From Sanguinoderma infundibulare (Eukaryota > Basidiomycota > Agaricomycetes > Polyporales > Polyporaceae), in the NCBI GenBank assembly GCA_032821775.1, contig JAVLRN010000007.1, forward strand, positions 1,922,001-1,986,000: 64,000 nucleotides of DNA, written 5' to 3'. The position numbers and the translations under genes are program-made. Shown here piece after piece: positions 9,968 through 19,196 of this stretch. The notes beneath the pieces were generated by a model that did not search any database, had not been told where the DNA came from, and saw only the letters and a list, made by a program, of their open reading frames with translations. Within the stretch, counting starts at the first letter, position 1, and each line of letters begins with the position of its first letter.

Positions 9968-11873
9968 ATGGACGTCGACGTCGACATGCCCGCGCACGCA
10001 CCGCGCCACCGCTCCAGCCCCCGCTCGCCCGCCCACCACTCCAGCCCCCGCTCGTCCCGCTCCTCCGTCCACCACCGCTCCACGCCCCCCTCGGACAGCC
10101 CCACGCTCGTCATCCGCAACGTCCACCTCGCGTTCGAGTCCGACGATCCCACGCTTGCCGATCCGCTCTACAACGTCTACTGTGTCGGCGGTCGCGTCGA
10201 TCGCATCGAGCTCGCCACGCCAAACGGATCCGGGAGCGTCAGCGGCAGCAGCGGGCACAACTCGCCCGCGCGCCATCCAGAATACCACTCCAGCGTGAGC
10301 TCGCGCAGCGGCAGCGCGGGCCCGGGGAGAGACCGTCTAGGAAGCAGCGAGCACGGAGACCTCGATGCGCAGGGTCGGGGCATCCTCTTGCCAGCGTCCG
10401 TCCGCTCTTCCATGCATGACGTCCGTTTCTGGCACTCACCCGACGCCTTTCTTGACCACACAGACTCGTGCATGCACACGTCCATCTAGACAAGTGCTTC
10501 TTGCTCGATCAGTGCGATGAGCTCGTCACTGGGTACGCATTCCCATCGCGCGGCTCCGCTGGGTGGGCTGACATACCGATTTGTCTGGTGCGGATCTCAG
10601 CCACTTCTCCGAGGCTCTCCGCGTCACCGCGAAGGCCAAGAGCGGGTTCCCCTACAATCTCGACGATCTCTACGATCGAGGCCGGAAGCTGATCTCCCAG
10701 AGCATCGAGTGCGGGGTCACCCTGATGCGCGCCCACGTGGAAGTCGACGAGACGGTCCACTTTGCGTGCGTCGACGCGGGGCTCCGCCTCCGGAAGCTCT
10801 TCAGGGACATTTGCCACGTTCAGATAGCAGGTGAAGAACACGACTTGTTTGTCCGCCGCGCGTCGTGGTTAATGGATCCTGTACACCAGCTTTCGCACAG
10901 GAACCGCTTTTCGCGTCCCAGTACGACGACCGGCCGGGGCTCAACTACGTCCTTCTCCAGAGCGCGACCCGGCGACACGGCGTGGAGGCCGTCGGATCTG
11001 CGCCGTACGTCGAGCCCAGCATCTCGCTTGCGAAGCGCAACATCGACCTCATCTTCGATCTCGCGTTCGAGGCCGGCATCCACGTCGACTTCCATCTTGA
11101 TTACAATCTCGAGCCCAGCTCCGAACCTCTCATCTGGTACGTCCTCGACCAACTCCGACAGCGCATCCAGTCCGGGCGATGGCGCACCGGCTGTCACGTC
11201 TGCGTCGGACATGCCACTCGACTCACCCTCTTCACGCCCGACGAGTGGGCGGCCCTTCGCGCGGCGCTCGTCGATGAGCGGCTGCCGCTGACCTTGGTCG
11301 GCCTCCCCCCGAGCGATCTGTACATGATGGGCCGCGGCATGGACTTCGGGCCCCGCGGCACGCTCAACGTGCCGAGGCTTGCGACAGAGCACGGCCTGCG
11401 TGTGGCGATGTCGGTCAATAACGTCGAGAATGCGTTCACACCCCAAGGGCCTGTGGATCCCCTCGGGCTTTGTCCGCTCGGCGTCGCAGTCTTCCAGGCC
11501 GGTACGAAGATGGATTGTCGGACGCTTCTGGTCAGTAACCGCTCCTCCACGTCCCGATTGTCCGATAGCCTCTGCGCGCATGCCGTGATGCTCATGACGT
11601 GTTTGTGTTCGACAGGAATCGGTGACACTCAACTCCCGGCTTGCCATTGGCGGCTTCCACAAGGGCTCTCCGCCCATCTCGCTCACGCCCGCCCCCGGCA
11701 TGGTCGCCGACTTTGTCCTTCTGCACGACAACGACTCGCTGCACTCCGCCGCTCTCAACCCGTCCTTCTCGCGCACGACCATCCGACATGGCGTCATGGT
11801 CGCACGCCGCATCCAACAGAGCTGGATCCTTCCGCAAAAGACGCCATCCCCCGATCCGATCCCCCCTGAATAA
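9968..11873 (+). CDS. Amidohydrolase-superfamily protein related to cytosine deaminase
   Basis: Exons 9968-10395, 10464-10532, 10601-10830, 10890-11530 and 11616-11873 give 541 residues. After a ~40-residue His/Ser/Pro-rich leader comes a small beta domain and then a TIM-barrel metal-dependent hydrolase. Histidines equivalent to those of bacterial cytosine deaminase CodA are present: HxH at 148/150 (HAHVHLDK), H311 (HVDFHLDY) and H350 (CVGHATRL). The residue equivalent to the CodA proton-shuttling Glu217 is Tyr314, and the metal/catalytic Asp313 position is Asn419 (MSVNNVENAF). The substrate is therefore uncertain; it may act on another cyclic amide or amidine, or be catalytically weak. The C-terminal beta domain (PGMVADFVLL, RHGVMVARR) is typical of the family. 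Cytosolic location is assumed because no targeting signal is seen. Confidence 0.87.
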
Positions 11874-12558
11874 CTAAAGACTGGGCGGCCTCGTCCCCCT
11901 CGCGAATACCCCTTCCGTTCACGTCCATGTTTCACGAATCGACCGCGTACCCCCTACTCTCCGCGCATCCGTCTAGTGTAATACAACTCCCTCCTCATCC
12001 ATGCTGTCCCGTTGCCGTTGGACCCCGTTGCTTAATGCTCCTCGCAGGAGTGGTGGTCGTCTGGATACCAAGCCCGGTTCGCGTGCGATGCAATGACTCT
12101 CATAATGCCCCCGCGCGCGATCTTGTGTTATTACGAGCTGGGCTGATTTATTCTGTATCATATGCCGTGTACGTACATAGACCGCGTTGTGTCTCCCGGT
12201 CTCCCGATCCCCCCCCCCCCTCTACCCCCATCCGTCCTGTAGTAGCAAAATTTGTGCATCATCAGTTGTATCCTCCGGCATACCCGCTATCGATGTCTTG
12301 CTTTACGCTTTCTGGATCATCACAGGCCTCCTCCGTCGTCCATCGCCCATTTATCGCAGCCCGGGGACTTGAAAACTTTCGACAGTCGGGTCCTTGGCCC
12401 GCAGATGTCAGCGCCGTGTGTCCCCCTCGTGTTCCCCTTGTTTCATTCTGACGTATCTGATGTTAGCCCGCAGCAGCATTTGAATCACCGTTGGGGCGAA
12501 TGTCGTCGACAGGAACCGTTCCGTAAGAACAGAGCAAAAAAAATCAGACTGACCGCGC
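11874..12558. other. Intergenic region
   Basis: The 3' flank of the amidohydrolase is CT-rich with a C-tract at 12209-12219. No conserved open frame, RNA gene or repeat unit is recognised. Confidence 0.5.
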
Positions 12559-13375
12559 ATGCCAGGCAGCACGATCACTATCAACCCGGCCTTCATTCAA
12601 GATTTCCCGACGGCCTCGGCGCGACCGCGGAACGCGGAACCTTATTGTCTATTTGGTCTCTGGGTGATTTGACCGGAGGCGCAGTACTTCGGGGAGGTCG
12701 GGACAACGGCCACCTACGTAGCTGACCGCAAGATCGACCATCTGGCCCAGGCCAAAACGTACGCATCGAAGACAAAGAAGGTAAGGAAAGGTGCTGACGA
12801 CGATTCGATTGCAGGTATGCTACCGTCCGTGCTGTTATGTGGCCCGGCGAAAGCAAGGCACCAGTTCCAGCGATAGAGGATGAAGGTTACCGTGTCATGA
12901 TCGTCTCCCTTATGCATATAATACTCATCATTTCTACCGTGAGTTGATGAACGCCACTCCACATGCTAATTGTTGCGACGGAGAACTAGCACCGTACCGC
13001 GCTGGAGCTTGGCATGCCGCGGCGCAGGGGTGGGTCGTCGTGCATGATCCCTGGGCGTCAGCTGACGGAGCGACCGGTCCAGAATACGAGAACAGCTTCT
13101 ACAGGAGTCCGGTTATCCGGATAGTGCGGATGGACCTGACGGACCGCACTTATCTCAGCCCATTCTTTTCTGAACATCTCATTCTGGATGGCGACGCTAC
13201 CAGCGTTCTCGGAGGCTTAGATCCGGGGCTTCTTATTTGAAAACTTCTGGACCGAGAACGAGCCCATCGGTGTCTTCTGCGTCTGACCGAGCTCAAATCA
13301 TGGAGCCAGCATGATGGGACCGAACGGGTCCATTCAAAAATACTGGCAGTGGACACACGCGAAAGGTCGCTAGGG
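12559..13375 (+). pseudogene. Probable decayed protein gene, family unknown
   Basis: Coding-like text runs through this stretch but is broken. From an ATG at 12559 a frame reads well (MPGSTITINPAFIQDF) until an in-frame TGA at 12670-12672, after which the same frame continues as plausible protein (YFGEVGTTATYVADRKIDHL). The next coding-like piece (RYATVRAVMWPGES) is in another frame, separated by only 34 nt that resemble a too-short intron. A further piece lies at 12944-13240 (YENSFYRSPVIRIV, DLTDRTYLSPFFSEH), and its sense continues past its stop in a shifted frame (FENFWTENEPIGVF). A stop plus two frame breaks suggests decay. A real gene with unusual introns cannot be excluded. I do not recognise the family. 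Confidence 0.4.
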
Positions 13376-13629
13376 CGGAAAACCTAGCAGGGTATGGGAT
13401 GGACGGTTGGATATATAACGCGGGCCTAGATCACGACGTTCTAGTGGGTGCAGACACCTTAGTCTACTACGATATGAAACAACTTGAACGGTATGAACCC
13501 ATACAGAGACAGGCATACGACGATCCATGTAAAGATCCATGAAACGGGGTAAATAGAGTAGAAACGCAGCAAACTTGGGGCGCAGGCATCGGGAAAGTTG
13601 AAATCCTTCAGCGCCATGGCCTTGACCCT

Positions 13630-15163
13630 TCAGTAGTTCATCGCAAGGCGTTCCAAAATGTACTGCTGAACCTGTGGGACACCGGTCAGGCCTGAGGGGA
13701 TCAGCCAAGTTCCAGACCGCTTACAGAGATTGGTTCGTATTTCGGCGGGTTCTCTTCTGAATACGTCCCAGGCATGCACTCGACAACTTCGCAGAATTCC
13801 TAGCAAACCGTGAGTAAAAGCCTATCGCGCTAGTTTTGAATATATGCTCACGGGAGAGCAGAACTGTATGATAGGGAGATAAGCAAAGACGCACACGCAA
13901 AAAATGTGGCGAGGATATACATACGTATGGGATGGAGTACCGATCAGGGATCATACCATCCGCGGTCTTGGCATTTGGAGGCGCACGCACGCGGTGGATA
14001 GTACTCTTGATGACATCGTTCGACCCTTCAGCATGCAGTCAGTAGATGTCATCTTTTGAAAGGAAAAGGAGGGCATATGCATGCTCACATCGCATCATAA
14101 AATCACCGGCGTTCACGATGAGAGCTCCATCAATGGGGGAAGCACTCTGCACCGCAAATTAGCAATCAAGTATCGTCCTCGTACGAAGCGAGCCTGGCAC
14201 ACCATGAACTCCCCGGGCTTTCCGGGAACCTCGACTTCAAGGCCACCGACGTCATCCTGAAGCAGGAGCGTAATAGACCCGTAGTCGGAATGAGCGTCGA
14301 TCCGCGCGATCTTCTGATCCTCAAGGTCTTTCGCAGGCACGCTATTTGCGGGCACGGGACCAATATCTCAGGCCCGAACTGCTGAACGCATACGTAAGAC
14401 CCACCTGGGATAGTGCAACAACCGGAGCTGGTTGTCGTGAGCATGATGATACTTCACGAGGTAGTCCTCAGAGATCCCGAGGGCGACCGTGAGCGCTCTG
14501 AGGATTTGGAGCTCAGTCTCGTGACAAGTCTGTAGATAAGGTGTGTGCGTCAAGCGGTCGGAACTGTGGCGGACGCCGGACGCAAGACAGGCGACTGACC
14601 CAGTAGAAATCCATGCATGCCTCCCTGAAGCCCGGAAGGACGTCCTCAGGGAGCCAGATGTTGGGCATGCCCGCGTTCTCCTCCCACCCGCACTCAAAGT
14701 TCTCTTTGACGTCGGGAGCTTTGGCACGGGCATCCTGGTCCTCTTTGCCATCGTGGTGGATCACCTTCTCGAGACCCGGTGCAGAGTAACCTGGAATCCA
14801 TCTTCAAGTCACATTTGTGCGTTGGAAACGAAGCATTGAACCCACCCCTATGATGAGTCCCGGAAGGAGGATGAGGTGCGAGCTGTTTCTTCTCCATCGG
14901 AAGGGCAAAGAAACGCTTCGACTTCATATAATTTCTGTCAGTACTACAACGCGGGTCAAAGGCTCGGATCGGCGACGCACCCACTCGAACATCGCCTTGG
15001 ATTTCTCTTGGGGTATGCCGTGGTTCACGAGGTATACGAACCCGACGCGCTTGAAGGAATCGAGGATGGCCTTAGCCACATCGTCTTTGGCGGATCCGTC
15101 AAGGAATGGCTTGAAGTCAACCACGGAGATACCGTGAGCGTTTCCGAGCAGCACAGAAGACAT
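13630..15163 (-). CDS. 2-oxoglutarate/Fe(II)-dependent dioxygenase (isopenicillin N synthase-like)
   Basis: Ten exons on the minus strand (15163-14981, 14921-14846, 14790-14600, 14529-14405, 14341-14203, 14146-14089, 14025-13925, 13863-13852, 13799-13725, 13671-13630) give 333 residues. The N-terminal domain has RVGFVYLVNHGIP, typical of the DIOX_N segment. The iron triad is His209 and Asp211 (AHSDYGSITLLLQDD) with distal His268 (STIHRVRAPP), and Arg286-Tyr-Ser288 binds 2-oxoglutarate. Such enzymes hydroxylate, desaturate or cyclise small molecules; the substrate here is unknown. Exon 8 is only 12 nt and encodes Phe-Cys-Ser-Pro, which restores the usual RYSIPYF.SP motif. The acceptor of exon 5 (after AAATAG) was chosen because all upstream acceptors give stops. 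It is divergent from an alpha/beta hydrolase, so a shared pathway is possible. Confidence 0.92.
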
Positions 15164-15713
15164 CTTAGGATGTGCGTAGAGGCAAGATGATGATGGGCTC
15201 TTGGCGTGTAAGTAGCGTTAAATATCTGGGGGATAGGAGAGCGGAGAGCGGCTGGAGGGTGGAGCCTGAGAGGACGATCCGGCTGTCGGGGTGCAGCTTA
15301 TCTGTCATCTTACCAAGCTATCCCGCCGTCTTCTAGTTCCGCTGTGACCTGCAAGGCGGCATCGGACTGCACATGGGGAAGCGGGATACACGGTGGGACA
15401 AAACGACGATCGAGGGATCGAGGACTCTCGACGCCCATCCTGATATGGGAATTCCCGCCGTCTCTCAAACTCAGCGGGCGCTTCCCAGCCTTGTTTGCAT
15501 TCATGAGGCTCTTTAAGATGCATGAACTCCAGCAGCGGCCACCGGCCGATTTGAACCGCCGTCTTCTCTCCGAGCGCGAGCTTGTTGAAACGTCGAACGT
15601 TGGACATTCACTATTTCAAATCGACTGGCGGTTGCAACTAGAAGGCAAGTACTAAAGCCCATCAAACTGCCTTGGCTTGACCCTCGGTATTCCACTCTCT
15701 CTCCGACGACAGG
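15164..15713. promoter_or_regulatory. Bidirectional intergenic region of dioxygenase and alpha/beta hydrolase
   Basis: This is 550 bases between two divergent ATGs. No clear TATA element is seen on either side. Small open frames in it have no conserved content. Confidence 0.5.
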
Positions 15714-17094
15714 ATGATCCAAACGTCTACCGCCATACTCACCCACCGCAGACACAGCAGATCAGGCGAACTGAAAATCGTCGCGAAGCGTTACGTACCC
15801 AGCGGAAACTCTAACCAGGATGGTCCTACTCTGCTGTTCTACCACTGCACTGGGTCACGTAAGTCCTTTCATGCTTATCGCCGGCCACTACGTTCTCTAA
15901 CAAGACCCCTTACTCTACAGATAAGGAAGTCTGGGAACCTACGATTGACCACCTATTGCAGGTCAGAGACAGAGCGGGGTCATCTCTTGTGCGTGAAGCG
16001 TGGTCCTTCGATATGCAGAACGTCGGAGAGGCGGCTGTGGTCAATGCGGATGTCTTGAGCGACGAGAACATAGTTTGTAAGCCCATTGCATCTTATCGTC
16101 ACTCTTTCCACGTTCCCTCACTTATTTGTCATTAGCTATCGAGGATTGGGCAGATGGCGTCAAAGCCTTTGTCGCGTCGGGCAGACTAGATGGCCACAAG
16201 CTCATCGGTATCGGGCATTCATCAGGAACGTGCCTCATGTGAGTGCATAAATTTCCTTGGATGAATGAGGCAATGATATGTATCACATCGCAGGGCGTAT
16301 ACCGTTGCCAACAATGGATACCCAGCTATACCATACAAGACAATTATACTGGTAGAGCCCTCGATTTCCACCAAGGAAGCGTACCTCGAGAATCAAGAGG
16401 AGCGGGAGATGTCCGTCGAATTCATGATCAAATCCCTAGTCACCAGAAAGGCGTTCTGGTCCGACCGGGAAGAGGCGAGAGCGTTCTTCGCGAAGAGGTT
16501 ACCCTGGCAATTATGGGATCCTCGTGTCTTGGATCTGTGGGTGGTAAGTCCGGACACTCTGAATTTCCCCATTTGATGTTACAAGTTTTCCATTTGCTCT
16601 AGAAACATGGTCTGAGAGACGTCAAACCAAAGGACACGAATGGGGGATCGAACAAAGTGACGCTGTCTTGCACTCCGAAGCAGGAGTGGTCCCAATACGA
16701 GCATGGGGAGCTTCATGTCCGAGCGGCGGTTCATTTCACAACCAATGTCCCCCAAACCGTCCCCATCCACCTCATCTTGGGAGAACGTGTGGACCTGATG
16801 TGCGTACTCTGAGTGGCGCGGATTCCTTTTTTCGGTGATGGTGATATACATCTAACATATATCACTTACAGCCCCGAATGGGCCTACGAGTCTATTCAGA
16901 AGACACTGAAGATCGGCTCGGTCAGAAGGGTTTCGGACGCTGGGCACTTTGTCCGTATTTCGTTTCCTTGTCACGAGACTGACCCCGCTCACGCACGGCA
17001 TTTTCAGGTCGTCCAGGAGAACCCTATCGGCGTTGCCAACGCCCTTGCTGAGATCTTGGCTGCGCCGTCCAACACCGTGACGGCGCGATTGTGA
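15714..17094 (+). CDS. Alpha/beta-hydrolase with PTS1-like C-terminus
   Basis: Seven exons (15714-15858, 15921-16076, 16136-16238, 16294-16543, 16603-16799, 16872-16950, 17008-17094) give 338 residues. The fold signature includes TLLFYHCTGSHKEVWEP (oxyanion-hole strand and loop), the nucleophile elbow GIGHSSG with Ser129, Asp282 (ILGERVDLI) and His309 (SDAGHFVV). These are a complete Ser-Asp-His triad. The protein ends in Ala-Arg-Leu, which fits the peroxisomal PTS1 consensus [SAC]-[KRH]-[LM]. It resembles fungal peroxisomal alpha/beta hydrolases of secondary metabolism, but the substrate is unknown. It is head-to-head with a 2-oxoglutarate dioxygenase and tail-to-tail with alternative oxidase. 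Confidence 0.9.
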
Positions 17095-17528
17095 GAATAC
17101 CGGCAACTACGGTCCTGGCACTTCGTCTGCGGGCTGCGCGGCGTCGAAGACACATCCGGAATACACCACTGGATTTCGAACCATTCTGATACGGCAGGGA
17201 ACCAATGGTACGATAGTATTAAGGAAATTTGGATAAGGAGTACGGACGTTCGATTCTTCCAAGTGTGTTACGGTACGTTTCGACTAGGGTTACAATAAGT
17301 CTAACTGAGTGGGGTTATGCACGAGATGCTACAAGAGACAATGATTGAAATATTCGCGATGTTGAAAGTCCTTCCAAATGCCCAGCTTTCTTCGGGTATC
17401 GCACGAAATTCTGCACGAACGGGCGTATCGCCTTGCGTCAACGTCAACGTCAACGTCCATGCCGCGCGACCGTCGTCGCATCGTGCGGGCTGTCGGATCG
17501 CGGCCGGCAAGCGTCCGGATATCCAGAT
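17095..17528. other. Intergenic region, convergent 3' ends
   Basis: This is 434 bases between the stops of the hydrolase (+) and alternative oxidase (-). A short (GTCAAC)-type tandem, CGTCAACGTCAACGTCAACG, lies near 17435-17456. No gene is seen. Confidence 0.5.
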
Positions 17529-19196
17529 TTAGGTTTGGGCCTGCTCCCCACGCCTGTCACCCATCCCCCTGTGCGCGTCCTCGGCAAACTTCGCGGACTC
17601 TTCGCGCTCGAAGCTGCGGCACCTCGGTCAGCACATGGATGCCGCGGAGAGAGGGGAGCGTGGGTTGCTTACCAGATGCGCGAGCCCTTGGTGGTCATGT
17701 CCGGCTCCTGGAGCGCGAACGGGTTGATGTCCGAGCTGTACTTTAGGTTCGCCAGACTGTGGTTCACGAACCGGTGCGTGGACTCGTCGCTGCGGACGGC
17801 GTAGACGACCTCGAGGAACTTTGCGTCGGGCCCGAGGCGCCAGTAGTCCTTCGCGATCTCCGGCGCCGGGAGGTCCGTCCTGTCAATGAAACATTCCTGA
17901 GGTCAGCGCCCGTCGGGATTGGACGACGGGGAGCGAATGGGTCGCCGGGACGCACCATGCGGGAAGACGGCCGGCCTCGATCTCCTGGATGCAGCGCGTG
18001 TAGGTGACGACGGCCTCCTCCTCGATGTGGCCCACGAAGCGGTGGCAGGTCGTGGGCGAGATCATGTAGCAGAGGACTGCGGGGCTGCGTGTGAGCGACG
18101 TGTGGTGCTCGATGCGCGACGCGGGGACTTACAGAACGCATTGTAGAACACGCCCTGGGCGCCGAGGACCATCGCGCGGAAGAGCCGCGACGGTTTCTTG
18201 AGCGTCATGAACGTCATGAGGTGCATCCGCTCGTTCTCCGCCTCCTCGAGCAGGGTGTGGATCCAGCCGTGGTCGCGTTTCTACACAGGCGGTTAGAGAG
18301 AACTGTCGAGATAAGCTCCGGGATAGAAACGCGCTCACCATGAGACGCAGGCTACGGAGGTGACGCAGGGTGGCTGCCACCATCCCAGGCACAGCCGCGA
18401 TGCTCTCGAGGAAGAGAATGCGCTATCGGCCGGGCACCGATCAGTCGGGTCCACAGTTGGACACGCGTGTGGATGGAGTACGTACCCTAAGCCACTGCGT
18501 TTCGTCCATTAGGTAACCTTCCTTGCGGAGTTCCTCGACCGTCATGGAAGCAGCGTTAGCGGGGAGAGGCTTGTGCTTGTACCCCGAGGCAAGGTCGAAG
18601 ACCCATCTATGCATAAGTCAAATCAGTCGCTGGACATACAAACGTCTATGGAGAGTCTATTTAGTGCTTACCTAACAATCTTCACAAACGTATGCGCGAC
18701 TTTATCAGAGAGATTCTTGGACTCCCGAAACAAGACCTATTGCAGCACGTGATAGCGTATCAGAGAGAATGTTAATGAAAAGCCGGAAGCAATCAGTGAC
18801 AGACCTCGACGGAACGGAGCTCTTCAGGGGTATACACTGGATGGAAGAGCACCCAATCGCCACGGACCTCCTCGGTGTGCCCGACCGGTGCTTTGGGGGG
18901 CAGATCCTCTGACAGAACCAACGCGGAGTACGTATTAGTAGTCGTACACGATGAGGCAACGTTCACGTACTAATGTGGAGCCCCTCAGCTCCCGCACCCA
19001 ATGAGGACTTTTCATTGGTCTTCTTCGCCTGCAAGACCCTCTCGTCAAGCCTCTGGCATGAGGTCATAAACGAGCGTCGAGAACAGAGTGCTGAGGAGGC
19101 GATGCATGGCGCGAAGAGGGCCCGGCGGGCAGATAGCGCCCGGGCGGACATGGGTAGCATGCGACCGACGACTTTAGGCGAGGGCAGCACATGCAT
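17529..19196 (-). CDS. AOX1: Alternative oxidase, mitochondrial
   Basis: Nine exons (19196-18971, 18908-18805, 18736-18672, 18606-18486, 18422-18339, 18280-18133, 18076-17956, 17879-17673, 17613-17529) give 386 residues. The first ~50 residues are a basic, Ala/Ser-rich presequence. The di-iron ligands are all visible: Glu178 ([12 protein letters not shown]), Glu217 and His220 (EEAENERMH), Glu268 ([11 protein letters not shown]), and Glu322 and His325 ([12 protein letters not shown]). AOX accepts electrons from ubiquinol and reduces oxygen to water without proton pumping, on the matrix face of the inner membrane, bypassing complexes III and IV. The C-terminal exon is the least certain; its acceptor gives Ile-Cys-Phe-Glu and a polar tail. 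A TATATA lies about 90 bases upstream. A Zn2Cys6 factor is encoded divergently 2.6 kb away. Confidence 0.95.

Noticed and set aside
10820..11935. 371-codon open frame on the minus strand
   Set aside because: It is exactly antisense to the intact amidohydrolase, whose GC-rich third positions suppress stops on the opposite strand. It shows no family motifs.
17150..17200. Possible minus-strand tRNA (TTCGAAC-like string)
   Set aside because: The T-loop-like string is present, but no acceptor or anticodon stem can be folded around it.
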